The position numbers were made by a program, and so were the translations under genes. From CAITZA01 sp937915285 (lineage in GTDB: Bacteria > Desulfobacterota > Desulfomonilia > Desulfomonilales > Desulfomonilaceae), in contig DAISIV010000002.1 in assembly GCA_036821825.1 (NCBI GenBank), positions 1 through 64,000 of the forward strand: a DNA stretch of 64,000 nt. The letters are read 5' to 3'. Position 1 is the first letter of the stretch, and each line of letters begins with the position of its first letter. The notes under the pieces were generated by a model that had not been told where the DNA came from, did no database searches, and worked only from the letters and a program-made list of their open reading frames with translations. Shown piece by piece: positions 17,833-26,667 of the stretch.

Positions 17833-19362
17833 TTAGTGAAAGCCATTGGGGGTCTTCATGTAGAGAATCCCGTACTTGCTCTTGATTTGTGAGTCGAGTT
17901 CTGCAGCGTTTTTCAAATCAATGGGAAGCCTCATATTTCCGGACAGTTCTATGAGCGCCATGCTGTCACCTGCTGTTCTGCGATCTTCAAGAATTTTGTA
18001 AAGGTTTGCCAAGTTCACAATTTCGTCATCACCAACTCTTTTGACGCGATCTAGGAATCCGGAGGTGTCCGTCAATCCGTATTCCGGAAATATCTCCGAT
18101 ATGATGACTATTTTCTCACGAGGCCTTCTGGGAAATTCGTTCTGGTAACGGTATTGAAAGACTTCGCCGGATTTACCCATGTTTTCAATGCAGTTAGTAG
18201 TCAACTCAACAAATCCTACTCCGCCAAAAATGAAATAATTTGCCGTAGTGAATATTTTTGGTACCAGTTTTGGCAATCCCTGAGGGATAGCTCCCTTGAT
18301 TTCAATGGTCTTGTGATTTCTGACTACCTTGACACCAAGATCATCCCCAACCTTTTTCCTGTTCAGAATTTCCGAAAAATAAACCCGTTGCCCCAGTGGT
18401 TTGAAATGAATGTCACCGTAGTTGTCTACAGGATGGGAATCGATTTCAATCAGGATGTCATCTTTTCGCAAACCGAATTGATATGGTCCACCATCTGGTA
18501 TTATGAAGTCTATGAGTATTCCACCCTGATCGACCCCAAGGCCGAAATATTCTTTTAGTTTAGGGAACATGAACTGAACCATGTATCGCCAGTGAGGAAT
18601 TTGCTTCTCGTTGTCAAGCGAAGAAAGCAGACTTTTCACAAGATTAATGGGGATGAAATAATTTATCCTGTCACCAACTTTCATACCCTGAAAAGAAATG
18701 CCGACCACTTTTCCGTCTTTCAATACCGGGCCGCCGGAATTTCCCTGATTCTGTTGCAGTGACGCCTGAACCATCAGCCAGAGTTCCTGGGAATACGCGT
18801 ATCTGCTCACCTCGATTCGGCTGATTTCCCCAGCCTCTGATTTGCTTATTCTCTCGCCTCCAAGCGGATAACCCCATCCTAATACCTTGTCACCTACCCT
18901 AAGTGTGTCGCTGTCTCCAAGCTCAAGCGGTGAGACTGGACCATTGCGATCTTCGTAAGCCCTAAATTCATCAGGCGTCATTTCAAGAACAGCAAAATCA
19001 GCGGAATTGCAAAGACCGATAAGTCTGGCCTCGTAGCGGCGTTTTTCTTTGCCGTTTGATACCTGAACATTCTCTGACATTGATACAGTGTGAGCATTGG
19101 TAAGGATTAGACCCTTACGATTGGGGAAGTTTTTTTCATCCCTGAAAAAGAAGCCACTTCCCTTTACCTGGGTAAAGTCAGGTGATTTCCATGGCTTGTG
19201 ATAATAGGGCGATTTCTTGACTGCAAAAACCCTGAGGACCTTGGTTTCTATGGAATGATTGGTTTCGGCCGACGCCAGGCCCCCTGAAAATAGTGTCATC
19301 AAAGAAAAAAACAATGTCAAAAAAAGGGCTTTACCCGAACACAATTTTAGAGTTGCAGTCAT
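17833..19362 (-). CDS. Exported Deg-like serine protease with PDZ domains (509 aa)
   Basis: A signal peptide (residues 1-32, ending ASA) is followed by a trypsin-fold protease with the full triad: His91 in LTNAHTVS, Asp122 in SADFAVLEM, and Ser209 in QGNSGGPV. The part after about residue 265 contains one recognisable PDZ-like region (IIPDGGPYQFGLRKDDILIEIDSHPV) and a second, more diverged one (IISEIFPEYGLTDTSGFLDRVKRVGDDEIVNL). This layout and the NAHTV/YPLGG details resemble the Deg9/DegP-like group more than classical DegP. It probably handles misfolded or specific envelope proteins. It is a lone gene convergent with the hybrid kinase. Confidence 0.88.
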   Translation of the reverse strand: MTATLKLCSGKALFLTLFFSLMTLFSGGLASAETNHSIETKVLRVFAVKKSPYYHKPWKSPDFTQVKGSGFFFRDEKNFPNRKGLILTNAHTVSMSENVQVSNGKEKRRYEARLIGLCNSADFAVLEMTPDEFRAYEDRNGPVSPLELGDSDTLRVGDKVLGWGYPLGGERISKSEAGEISRIEVSRYAYSQELWLMVQASLQQNQGNSGGPVLKDGKVVGISFQGMKVGDRINYFIPINLVKSLLSSLDNEKQIPHWRYMVQFMFPKLKEYFGLGVDQGGILIDFIIPDGGPYQFGLRKDDILIEIDSHPVDNYGDIHFKPLGQRVYFSEILNRKKVGDDLGVKVVRNHKTIEIKGAIPQGLPKLVPKIFTTANYFIFGGVGFVELTTNCIENMGKSGEVFQYRYQNEFPRRPREKIVIISEIFPEYGLTDTSGFLDRVKRVGDDEIVNLANLYKILEDRRTAGDSMALIELSGNMRLPIDLKNAAELDSQIKSKYGILYMKTPNGFH

Positions 19363-19482
19363 GAGGCGCTTCTCCGGTCGTCGGAATTTTGCGAAATTAT
19401 CGTATCACAAAAAATACGCCAGGATGAAGCTAACAGGTGGATCTGAGATTAAAGGATGGAACCCTGGAAGGTACGAAAACCG

Positions 19483-20685
19483 TCACATGCTTTTTGCCGC
19501 CCAGCGGTAGATTTTTTCAGCAGCCTTGAAATGTTGAGCGGTGTTAAGGACTACCACGAGATGTTCTTTATCATCATCCTTGAACAGCGCCACGATACAT
19601 TTTCCCGCCATATTGGTGAAGCCTGTCTTGGCGCCGGCTACCGGCAGATTCCGATCAAGCAGTTTGTCGTTAGTGTACAGAGGATAATCCCGGGGTTTTT
19701 CGTTGAGGGTGCGCATCGTGTGCTTCTTTGAACTGGATATCTGGGCAATAAGAGGATATTTGAAGGCATGGTCGGCAATAAGCGCCACATCCTGCGCGGT
19801 CGATATGTTGGGTTTTTTGGCCTGCAATTCTCGGCCGTCTTTTCGTCCTATTATGAATTTGTGATCGAGTCCGCTAGGGGTAAAAATCTTTACGCTTGAG
19901 GCTCCTAGTTCCTCTGCCTTCCTATTCATCGCCTTTATAAAACCGGCCCTACCGCCTTTGGGGTAGGCGCGTGCCAGGGCCTCTGCACAGTCGTTGCCGG
20001 ATTCGATGAGCATCCCATGTAGAAGGTCCTGAACCGAGAAAATGTCGCCGGGCCTTATACCTACAGTGTGTTTCTCAACCTCGCGAATATCGTGAGGCGT
20101 CACTATGCGTGAGTCAAGCTTCATGTCATCGATGACGACCATTGCCGTCAGTAGCTTCGTGATGGATGCAATCGGAAGAGGCGATGAAACATTTTCAGCC
20201 AGGATGATTTTGTTGGAGGACCTGTCAACACAGTATAGAGCTTTGGCTTTTATCTTGAGGTTTTCAGTAGACGCCTTGGACAGGATGGGGACCCATGTGG
20301 GAGTCTTAATCCTCGGGATCACAATTTCGGAGGATTTTCTGTTCAGAGAGGCTGGCTTGAATTCAGGTCCAACTCCTCGTCGAACGTCGGGAAGGCCCAC
20401 AATCTCGGGAACTCTGGGTTGTGAATCCCCTCCAACCGTAGGTTGACGTGAAGACTGCTTGGAGTTTGAGCTGGGCAACTGCGAAGGATCGAATTTAAAT
20501 TTGTAATTTCTCATGTAGGTCGGAACGTTATAATCGCTGTTTCTGTTCCCAACAGACGTTCCTACAGCCGGCCTCTTGTAATCGGTCGACTGTGAAGGAC
20601 CAAAGGCATGGCCGAAATCAGGGCATAATACGGCCGCGGCCACAAGCGCCAGCAGGAGCCTTATCTCAAATCTTCCCAACCTCAT
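19483..20685 (-). CDS. D-alanyl-D-alanine carboxypeptidase, peptidase S11 (400 aa)
   Basis: Low-molecular-weight penicillin-binding protein that trims terminal D-Ala from peptidoglycan stem peptides. The three active-site motifs are intact: SITK at 174-177, SGN at 229-231 and KTG at 353-355. A signal peptide occupies about the first 27 residues. Unusual features are a roughly 115-residue Pro/Ser-rich, probably disordered segment between the signal peptide and the catalytic domain, and the absence of the C-terminal PBP5-type beta domain and amphipathic anchor. The longest ORF begins at 20769, but the ATG at 20685 has AGAGGT upstream and begins directly with the signal peptide. Confidence 0.9.
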   Translation of the reverse strand: MRLGRFEIRLLLALVAAAVLCPDFGHAFGPSQSTDYKRPAVGTSVGNRNSDYNVPTYMRNYKFKFDPSQLPSSNSKQSSRQPTVGGDSQPRVPEIVGLPDVRRGVGPEFKPASLNRKSSEIVIPRIKTPTWVPILSKASTENLKIKAKALYCVDRSSNKIILAENVSSPLPIASITKLLTAMVVIDDMKLDSRIVTPHDIREVEKHTVGIRPGDIFSVQDLLHGMLIESGNDCAEALARAYPKGGRAGFIKAMNRKAEELGASSVKIFTPSGLDHKFIIGRKDGRELQAKKPNISTAQDVALIADHAFKYPLIAQISSSKKHTMRTLNEKPRDYPLYTNDKLLDRNLPVAGAKTGFTNMAGKCIVALFKDDDKEHLVVVLNTAQHFKAAEKIYRWAAKSM

Positions 20686-20821
20686 ACACCTCTGTCCTAT
20701 CCGCAGTCTCGCGCTCAAAGAAAATGAGCTTGTAAAATCGATTTTAATAAGCCGGTTCCCATTAGTCAAGAAAAACGGCTTTAAACGAATCGACTAAATT
20801 ATGGAACCTATTGTTTAAAAT

Positions 20822-21670
20822 TTATTTAAAGGCCCCATTCCCGTTCATTTGGCACGCGCCCCGAAAGCAATCAGGGGATGGATGAAAATCCTTCTCGATC
20901 ATGGCGTAAGCGCTGTGGTTGTGTATGGACTCAAAATTCTCCGCCTCTATCCGGTACCATGGGAAATTGTTCTTTTCTCTCAACCGGGATAGAGCAGACC
21001 GGACAACGTCCTCAACAAACATTGGGTTGTCAAACGCCTTTTCCGTAACATATTTTTCATCGGGTCTCTTGAGTAGCGAGTAAATTTCCGAGCTAACCGA
21101 AGATTCAACGATCTCTATGATCTCCTCGATCCAGAAAAATTTCTTGAAACGAAGCTGAACGCGAACCAATCCCCTCTGATTGTGGGCCCCATATTCAGAT
21201 ATTTCCTTGGAACACGGGCAGACAGTAGTTACAGGAACTTCCACCCCAACGATTAGATCAAAACTCTCCGCCAGGGAACCTCTCATGAAACAGGTATACG
21301 ACATCAAACCCGGTGTTGCCGTAACAGGCGCCGCTTTTTCCACGAAATATGGGAATTCAACGTTCATATGAGCGCTTCTGGCGCTTAACCTGGCTTTTAT
21401 TCTCTCCAGGACCTCCTGAAATTTCTGCATCGAGATTTCACCGCGATACTCGTTTAGAACCTCTATGAAGCGGCTCATGTGAGTTCCTTTGAAATCGTGG
21501 GGCAAATTGACGAAGAGATCAAAGATGCCGACGGTGTGTTGAAGGGTTTTTGCGCGGTCCCTCACACTAATCGGATACCGAAGTCCCTTCACCCCGACCT
21601 TATCTATCGGTATGTTACGTTCGTCAGGCAGGCTCTGAATGTCCGGTATGAAATTGGTCTCCAAATTCAT
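20822..21670 (-). CDS. folE2: GTP cyclohydrolase I type IB (FolE2)
   Basis: Converts GTP to 7,8-dihydroneopterin triphosphate, the first step toward folate and queuosine. The family hallmark CPCSKEISEYGAHNQRG carries the metal-binding Cys; HMNVEFPYFVEKAAPVT and the C-terminal ENFESIHNHSAYA are also typical, as is the 282-residue length. The ATG at 21670 has TAGGAG just upstream and starts MNLETNFIPDIQ; the longer ORF adds nine residues without a better SD. It lies 43 bases after queD on the same strand. Together they supply 6-carboxy-tetrahydropterin, so the pair points to queuosine rather than folate synthesis. The metal-flexible FolE2 form is often used under zinc limitation, but no Zur site is evident. 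Confidence 0.94.
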   Translation of the reverse strand: MNLETNFIPDIQSLPDERNIPIDKVGVKGLRYPISVRDRAKTLQHTVGIFDLFVNLPHDFKGTHMSRFIEVLNEYRGEISMQKFQEVLERIKARLSARSAHMNVEFPYFVEKAAPVTATPGLMSYTCFMRGSLAESFDLIVGVEVPVTTVCPCSKEISEYGAHNQRGLVRVQLRFKKFFWIEEIIEIVESSVSSEIYSLLKRPDEKYVTEKAFDNPMFVEDVVRSALSRLREKNNFPWYRIEAENFESIHNHSAYAMIEKDFHPSPDCFRGACQMNGNGAFK

Positions 21671-21713
21671 GCTCCTAAAAATCTTTCTCACCACCATGAT
21701 GCCATTCTAAAGA

Positions 21714-22088
21714 TTAATCCCTAATAAATGAAGCCCTGGAAGTGTCAGACTCCCAGACGGAAACACTGTGCAATAATTCTGAATAATGGGGTATAATTAT
21801 CTGCAACCTGTCAAATATGTATTTTGCTATGTTCTCTGCCGAAGGTTCAGTAACGTCGAAAGGAGGTATGTCATTAAGGTAGGCGTGATCAAGCGATTCC
21901 ATTACGACATTGGCAGCCTTTTTGAGGTCTCCAAAATCGATGACCATTCCTCCAGGACCCGGCGCCACGGAGCGCGCAACAACGTGAACCCTGTAATTGT
22001 GGCCGTGGAGATGCTCACATTTTCCCTTATACTCTCTTAATCGGTGCGCCGCTGAAAACCCTGTGACAATTTCAACTTCATACATCAT
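21714..22088 (-). CDS. queD: 6-carboxy-5,6,7,8-tetrahydropterin synthase (QueD)
   Basis: Second step of preQ0/queuosine synthesis, acting on dihydroneopterin triphosphate. Zinc ligands His15 (SAAHRL), His28 and His30 (CEHLHGHNY) and catalytic Cys24 are present, as is the LDHAYLND motif and the C-terminal VWESDTSRA segment. At 124 residues it is a normal QueD; the Cys24 spacing argues for QueD rather than eukaryotic PTPS. AAGGA lies before the ATG-ATG start. It heads the queD-folE2 operon behind the promoter at 22137-22166. No queE or queC is in the window. Confidence 0.93.
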   Translation of the reverse strand: MMYEVEIVTGFSAAHRLREYKGKCEHLHGHNYRVHVVARSVAPGPGGMVIDFGDLKKAANVVMESLDHAYLNDIPPFDVTEPSAENIAKYIFDRLQIIIPHYSELLHSVSVWESDTSRASFIRD

Positions 22089-22136
22089 CGTTTCCTTAGA
22101 GATTTGATGGAATTAAATATTAATAAACAACATTAA

Positions 22137-22166
22137 AAAATAGATTAAACCCTTTGATTGTGTCAA
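22137..22166 (-). promoter_or_regulatory. Predicted sigma-70 promoter for queD-folE2
   Basis: On the minus strand a perfect TTGACA (-35, 22161-22166) is followed after 18 bases by TATTTT (-10, 22137-22142), 49 bases before the queD start. The leader shows no obvious preQ1 riboswitch. Confidence 0.45.
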
Positions 22167-22184
22167 TGAAAATATAGAAATAGA

Positions 22185-22213
22185 TTGACAACGCACTATG
22201 CCGGGACTATACC
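22185..22213 (+). promoter_or_regulatory. Predicted sigma-70 promoter for the second Deg-like protease
   Basis: TTGACA (22185-22190), 17-base spacer, TATACC (22208-22213). Transcription would start near 22220, about 65 bases before the protease ATG. This also argues against the longer protease ORF beginning at 22198. Confidence 0.65.
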
Positions 22214-22284
22214 TTCTTCCAACTCCCCGGAGGACCTTCGCAACCATTAGGTTCCTTTCGGGAAACCGTTTTAAGGAGTTTTCT

Positions 22285-23298
22285 ATGACGGCTTTCCGAC
22301 ATGGAATCGTTTTCATGTTAGCACAAATTTGTTTTTTTTCGTTCATGCTTCCGGACAATTCGTATTCCCAGACGGCAAATTTTCGTCCAGCGGCTAATTC
22401 CATATCCTCCAAGAGTGGAGTAGGGTTTGCCGCTGAACTCAAAGATGTGGCATCCGACTCGTCCGTCAAGGGCCGAATGGGTTTGACGCCTGTCCCTTTC
22501 AAACCCGAACCTACTGTTTCAAGGGAAGAAAACCCCGCTCCCATGAAATCTTTATACCCTGACGTTAGGGATTTGATCAAAAAGGTCAACAAGTCGGTAG
22601 TATCCATTCGGATGCTTGACGGCGGTTCCTCTTGGTCGTTCGGCAACCTTGGGCTAGGGGCAGATTCCAACAGTAAGGCGACCGGGTATGGGTCGGGTTT
22701 CATAATTTCTTCCACCGGCCATATAATAACTAATGAGCATGTTCTGAGAAACGGTTCCCAGATAGAAGTGGAGTTACTCTCTGGCGCCAAGTATCCGGCA
22801 AGGGTATTATTCAAGGACAACAAGAACGACATCGCGCTGATCAAAATAGACGCGAACGGTCTCGAGCCGGTAAGGATGGGAAACTCTGACGGTGTTGATC
22901 TGGGAGAATGGGTAGTAGGGATTGGCAATCCCTATGGCATCGGTCAGTCCATCATGATAGGAATTGTAAGCGCCCAGAAAAGGATGATACCGGGATCCGG
23001 GTATCCACCGCTAATCCAGATCGATGCGGCCATGAACCTCGGGAATTCCGGAGGGCCTTTGTTCAACATGAACGGAGAGGTAATAGGGATTAACACAATT
23101 TTATTGTGGAAGAGTCAGGGAATTGGATTTGCTACCCCGATAAATACTGCCAGGGATTTTCTTGAAAGAAAGAATTACCCTCCTCTTAAAGCAGCCTCAG
23201 CCACAAACCCCGGGGCGCTCGGACCAGAGCCAGATCAACCCAGATCGCTGTCCGAAGCATTTAATCCACTTGATCCGCCATGGAAATCCAGACGATAA
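22285..23298 (+). CDS. Exported trypsin-like serine protease, Deg family without PDZ (337 aa)
   Basis: A signal peptide at residues 1-29 leads into a roughly 60-residue Pro/Ser-rich stretch and then a protease domain with His152 (ITNEHVL), Asp182 (KNDIALIKI) and Ser255 (LGNSGGPLF). The domain resembles DegP/DegS, but the chain ends about 80 residues after the active Ser with no PDZ domain, so substrate choice must rely on other elements. The ATG at 22285 has AAGGAG at good spacing and lies after the predicted promoter. It is about 2.9 kb from another Deg-like gene (17833-19362); the two share little beyond the triad. The M18 aminopeptidase gene follows after 33 bases, probably in the same transcript. 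Confidence 0.88.
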   Translation: MTAFRHGIVFMLAQICFFSFMLPDNSYSQTANFRPAANSISSKSGVGFAAELKDVASDSSVKGRMGLTPVPFKPEPTVSREENPAPMKSLYPDVRDLIKKVNKSVVSIRMLDGGSSWSFGNLGLGADSNSKATGYGSGFIISSTGHIITNEHVLRNGSQIEVELLSGAKYPARVLFKDNKNDIALIKIDANGLEPVRMGNSDGVDLGEWVVGIGNPYGIGQSIMIGIVSAQKRMIPGSGYPPLIQIDAAMNLGNSGGPLFNMNGEVIGINTILLWKSQGIGFATPINTARDFLERKNYPPLKAASATNPGALGPEPDQPRSLSEAFNPLDPPWKSRR

Positions 23299-23331
23299 CT
23301 GAATCAACAACCAAAAATATGGTAGCCGTGC

Positions 23332-24750
23332 ATGAAAGAGAAAAAAGAATCAAGTAAGACGTCCAAGCTCAAAGAGAAGCTGATGATGGATAAACCTAGA
23401 GTCTGGGATACCATCTCGGATGAGGAGAAGCTTGCAGTAAAAAGTTTTTCGGATAGATACAAAACCTTTCTTAATGCGGCCAGAACCGAGAGAAAATGCG
23501 TCGCGTCCCTCCTGGAAATGGCCTCCGAAAAAGGTTTCGATGATATTTTTAAGGCAAAACGGGGCGCCAGGAAGCTTTATTTCAATTCGCGGGGCAAGCT
23601 GCTGGCTCTAGCAGTGCTTGGGGATGAGCCTCTTACGGAGGGAGTAAGGATCGTGACCTCCCACATTGACAGCCCCAGACTAGATCTAAAACCTAATCCG
23701 CTCTACGAAGAAATGGGATTGGCAATTCTGAAAACCCATTATTATGGAGGTATCAAGAAGTACCAATGGGTAGCGCGGTCTCTGGCGATGGTGGGGACAG
23801 TAGTTCGTCAGGATGGCAAGGTGGTGGAAATAGAAATCGGAATAGATCCGAACGATCCGGTAATCACAATCCCTGATCTGCTGCCACACCTTTCGCGTAA
23901 ACAAATGGAACAGAAAGCCTCCGAGTTCATACCAGCGGAGAACCTGAATGTCATTATCGGTGGTATGCCTTACGAGGACCGTGAGGCTGCGGAAAGGGTC
24001 AAGCTGGCAATTCTGGAACTGTTAAACAATCGCTATGGAATTACTGAGGAGGACCTGGTTAGCGCTGAGATTGAGATAGTTCCTGCGGAGCCTGTCCGGG
24101 ATGCTGGTTTGGACAGATCAATGGTAGCAGGTTATGGACAGGACGACAGGGTATGCGCTTTCAGCAGCGTCGCAGCTCTTCTGGATGTCGAGCGCCCTAC
24201 TCATACAGCCATAGCTATCTGCTACGACAAGGAAGAAATAGGCTCCGAAGGAAATACGAGCGCAAAGTCATTCGCTCTGGAAAACTTCCTGCTCGAACTG
24301 CTTGAAAAAACAGGACAAGATCCTTCACATAGGAACCTTCGGAAGATTTTTGCAGGTGGCAAGGCATTGTCAGGTGACGTGACTGCGGCTGTGGATCCTA
24401 CCTACTCGGAGATGTACGAGAAACGAAATAATTCCAGGATTGGTCACGGGATCGGTATCACAAAATACACTGGTAGTGGTGGCAAATACATGGGGTCGGA
24501 CGCCAACGCAGAATATGCGTCATGGGTGCGACGGTTGTTCAATGAAAACAAGGTAGTATGGCAAACTGCTGGTTTGGGTAAGGTTGACGAGGGTGGTGGT
24601 GGAACGGTGGCAAAGTATTTGGCCAACGCGGGTATAGACATCATCGATTGCGGACCTCCAATCCTGGGGATGCACTCTCCTTTTGAGGTATGTTCCAAGG
24701 AAGATATCTGGATGTGCTTTAAGGCTTATAAGGCGTTTCTTTCAAGCTGA
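23332..24750 (+). CDS. apeA: M18-family aminopeptidase (472 aa)
   Basis: Cytoplasmic dinuclear-metal aminopeptidase. M18 marks are the metal ligand His in TSHIDSPRLDLKPNP, Asp in GYGQDDRVCAF, the catalytic and metal Glu pair in YDKEEIGSEGNTSA, Asp in AVDPTYS, and the C-terminal metal-binding His in LGMHSPFE. Length fits the probable M18 aminopeptidase 1 group of anaerobes. The first 20 residues are Lys/Glu/Ser-rich and may not be translated, since an in-frame ATG-ATG (MMDKPRVW) follows; neither start has a strong SD. An intrinsic terminator lies 104 bases after the stop and closes the unit that begins at 22185. Gene symbol is by family. Confidence 0.88.
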   Translation: MKEKKESSKTSKLKEKLMMDKPRVWDTISDEEKLAVKSFSDRYKTFLNAARTERKCVASLLEMASEKGFDDIFKAKRGARKLYFNSRGKLLALAVLGDEPLTEGVRIVTSHIDSPRLDLKPNPLYEEMGLAILKTHYYGGIKKYQWVARSLAMVGTVVRQDGKVVEIEIGIDPNDPVITIPDLLPHLSRKQMEQKASEFIPAENLNVIIGGMPYEDREAAERVKLAILELLNNRYGITEEDLVSAEIEIVPAEPVRDAGLDRSMVAGYGQDDRVCAFSSVAALLDVERPTHTAIAICYDKEEIGSEGNTSAKSFALENFLLELLEKTGQDPSHRNLRKIFAGGKALSGDVTAAVDPTYSEMYEKRNNSRIGHGIGITKYTGSGGKYMGSDANAEYASWVRRLFNENKVVWQTAGLGKVDEGGGGTVAKYLANAGIDIIDCGPPILGMHSPFEVCSKEDIWMCFKAYKAFLSS

Positions 24751-24853
24751 GGCGACGTCAGTCGGATGGAGGAAAGATTCCGCTGGGGCCTCTTGAGCTA
24801 CCACTGTAGTCAATCGCTTTGAAACATTCGAACTTCCCTGATCATTAAAAACG

Positions 24854-24887
24854 GGATCTAATTGGAAGAGCCATTAGATCCTTTTTT
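24854..24887 (+). terminator. Rho-independent terminator after the M18 aminopeptidase gene
   Basis: A perfect nine-base-pair stem (GGATCTAAT at 24854-24862, ATTAGATCC at 24873-24881) with a ten-base loop is followed by six T residues. Confidence 0.92.
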
Positions 24888-25096
24888 AACATTTTGCAGA
24901 TCGAGTCTGCATGATCTGGTTTTATCAAAACTGGATATTGATTCACGAGTCAACCTATGTGCGCGCAGTGCTAAAAGCTGAGCAAAATTTTCAAGCCGTT
25001 TGCCTAGGAATACGGCACAGTCTTAAAGGTTGACATTATGGCGCTGTTACCATAGTTTTTGAAAATATATAGTGTCGCGGAGAAAAAATTACACAA
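24888..25096. other. Control region of the ECF sigma operon
   Basis: About 210 bases without a gene. A TTGACA at 25030-25035 and a TATAGT at 25068-25073 are both present but not at the spacing of one promoter; TGTTAC (25045-25050) with TATAGT gives a 17-base spacing. An autoregulated ECF promoter may also lie here but cannot be recognised without knowing its consensus. Confidence 0.35.
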
Positions 25097-25756
25097 GTGG
25101 ATTTATCCCCTGAAACAATTTTGAGTTTGTTTTGTCTTACGATAGCAAGTCTGGCAATCATCCCTGGTCTTAGGTCGGGCGTAGATGATGATGAGGCCCT
25201 TGTAGCCCGATGCGCGAGCGGAGACAGGGAGGCTTTCAACGATCTTGTATTAAAGTATCAGAAGAAGGTTTTTAACGTCGCTTATCGTTTCGTGGGTGAT
25301 CAGGAAGAGGCCAATGATCTGGCACAGGAAATATTTGCAGCAGCGTACCAGAATCTCAAGAAATTCAGGGGTGACTCGAAATTTTCTACCTGGCTTTTCC
25401 AAATCGCCACCAACAGAGGCAAGAACCGGTTCAAATATCTTAAGCGACGAGGTTTTTTTGTAAACAAATCCTCTCAGAATCAGGATGAAGAAGGTGAAGG
25501 TTATCAAAAGGTAGTTCCAGACAATAGCTCCAATCCGGAAAACATCCTTTCGAGTAGGCAGATTCAGAAAGTGGTTCAGGACGCGATAGATGAATTGGAG
25601 CCGGACCACAAGGAAATAGTTATACTGAGAGATATTGAGGGCTTTTCATACGAAGAAATTGCACGAATGCTGGATTTGCCTGAAGGAACAACCAAGTCTC
25701 GCCTTCATAGGGCCAGAATGGTTATTAAAGAAAAACTCAAGAAGGTCTTATCATGA
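25097..25756 (+). CDS. ECF-type RNA polymerase sigma factor, RpoE-like (219 aa)
   Basis: Region 2 spans about residues 35-105 (FNDLVLKYQKKVFNVAYRF...ANDLAQEIFAAAYQNLKKF...FSTWLFQIATNRGKNR) and region 4 about 160-215 (IDELEPDHKEIVILRDIEGFSYEEIARMLDLPEGTTKSRLHRAR). It should direct polymerase to promoters controlled by its partner anti-sigma, whose gene overlaps its stop by four bases. The annotated GTG start adds an unusual hydrophobic N-terminus (ILSLFCLTIASLAIIPGL) not found in most ECF factors; the SD-like GCGGAG is 14 bases away, so the true start may lie further inside, though no better candidate codon is evident. Confidence 0.9.
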   Translation: MDLSPETILSLFCLTIASLAIIPGLRSGVDDDEALVARCASGDREAFNDLVLKYQKKVFNVAYRFVGDQEEANDLAQEIFAAAYQNLKKFRGDSKFSTWLFQIATNRGKNRFKYLKRRGFFVNKSSQNQDEEGEGYQKVVPDNSSNPENILSSRQIQKVVQDAIDELEPDHKEIVILRDIEGFSYEEIARMLDLPEGTTKSRLHRARMVIKEKLKKVLS

Positions 25757-26625
25757 TGGATTGCGAAAATGTTAGCTCTTTATATGGAAAGATAATTGAT
25801 GGTGAGGCCGATGCGGCCGATCACAGGGCTCTTGAAGATCATCTTAAAGACTGTCGAGCGTGTTGTGAGGATTTTGAATGGTATAAGCTGACCATGAAGG
25901 CGCTATGTAACCTCCAGCCAGTTTCTCCTCCGTCAGACTTCCTCGAACAGCTCAACTCAAGAATCCATCCGAACCGAAAAACATTTGAAATCAAGTCCTT
26001 CTTTAGAAACCTGTTTGACTCCATTCCTCATGCGCCGGCTCCAGTCGGCGTTGTTTCGTTGGCTCTGGTTGTGGTAGTGGCGTTTATGGTCTACAACAAC
26101 GTTCCTGTAGATACAGGAATGGCCGTTGCTCCTATTGTGGGCGCAAAGACCATCGCCTCAACGGTCGATAGCGGCGCCCAAATCAACACCGTATCCCAAT
26201 CGCAGGGACAGGTGTCTCCGCCTCCCGCTGCCGCTCCCCGCCTGCCAATGCTGGCCTCGAATCCCCCTGCCACAAGTGTAAGCACTGGGCCAGCCTGGAG
26301 GTTCCCCACTATCGCTGATGAAATAGGTGGTGATAACCTCACGGTAGAAAGTCCCCGCGTCGATCTGGCTATTGAGTCCCTCAGAAACGTGTTACCGAAC
26401 CTTGAAGGCAAAATTGTGGATGAAAAGATCAGGAACAATGTTGGTGAGGTAATGGTCGGAGTTGTAATACCCAGCAACAAATACGCTGATTTAGCTTCCG
26501 CCTTAATAAACCACGGTTCGGTCGAAGCGGGTTCATTGCAGATTGAGGGTAAAGCCCTGGTTCCATCCCGGACAGATTCAAATCAACTTCGTCTCTACAT
26601 TCGTTTCACACGATCTTCTCAATAA
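25753..26625 (+). CDS. Zinc-finger anti-sigma factor, single-pass membrane protein (290 aa)
   Basis: The N-terminal ZAS domain has the HxxxCxxC motif (His30, Cys34, Cys37) that holds the sigma factor in the cytoplasm. A membrane helix lies at about residues 98-116 (VGVVSLALVVVVAFMVY). The periplasmic part begins with a Pro/Ala/Ser-rich linker and ends in a folded segment of about 80 residues (VDLAIESLRNVLP...VGVVIPSNKYADLASALINHG) that probably acts as sensor or protease-regulated region. ATGA overlap with the sigma gene gives translational coupling. Envelope stress is the likely signal; two Deg-like proteases lie upstream, but a regulatory link is inference. Confidence 0.88.
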   Translation: MMDCENVSSLYGKIIDGEADAADHRALEDHLKDCRACCEDFEWYKLTMKALCNLQPVSPPSDFLEQLNSRIHPNRKTFEIKSFFRNLFDSIPHAPAPVGVVSLALVVVVAFMVYNNVPVDTGMAVAPIVGAKTIASTVDSGAQINTVSQSQGQVSPPPAAAPRLPMLASNPPATSVSTGPAWRFPTIADEIGGDNLTVESPRVDLAIESLRNVLPNLEGKIVDEKIRNNVGEVMVGVVIPSNKYADLASALINHGSVEAGSLQIEGKALVPSRTDSNQLRLYIRFTRSSQ

Positions 26626-26667
26626 AGAATCCACACTCACTGATCAATTTGAAAGGACATATAAACA

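Noticed and set aside
22089..22136. preQ1 riboswitch before queD
   Set aside because: The leader is AT-rich but lacks the preQ1 stem-loop and A-rich tail pattern.
22113..22928. Long (271-aa) minus-strand ORF across the protease gene and the queD promoter
   Set aside because: It is the antisense frame of the Deg-like protease; Ser/Pro/Leu composition typical of a shadow ORF.
25322..25340. TGGCACA...TTTGCA within the sigma factor gene, resembling a sigma-54 promoter
   Set aside because: Spacing between the elements is too long and it is intragenic.
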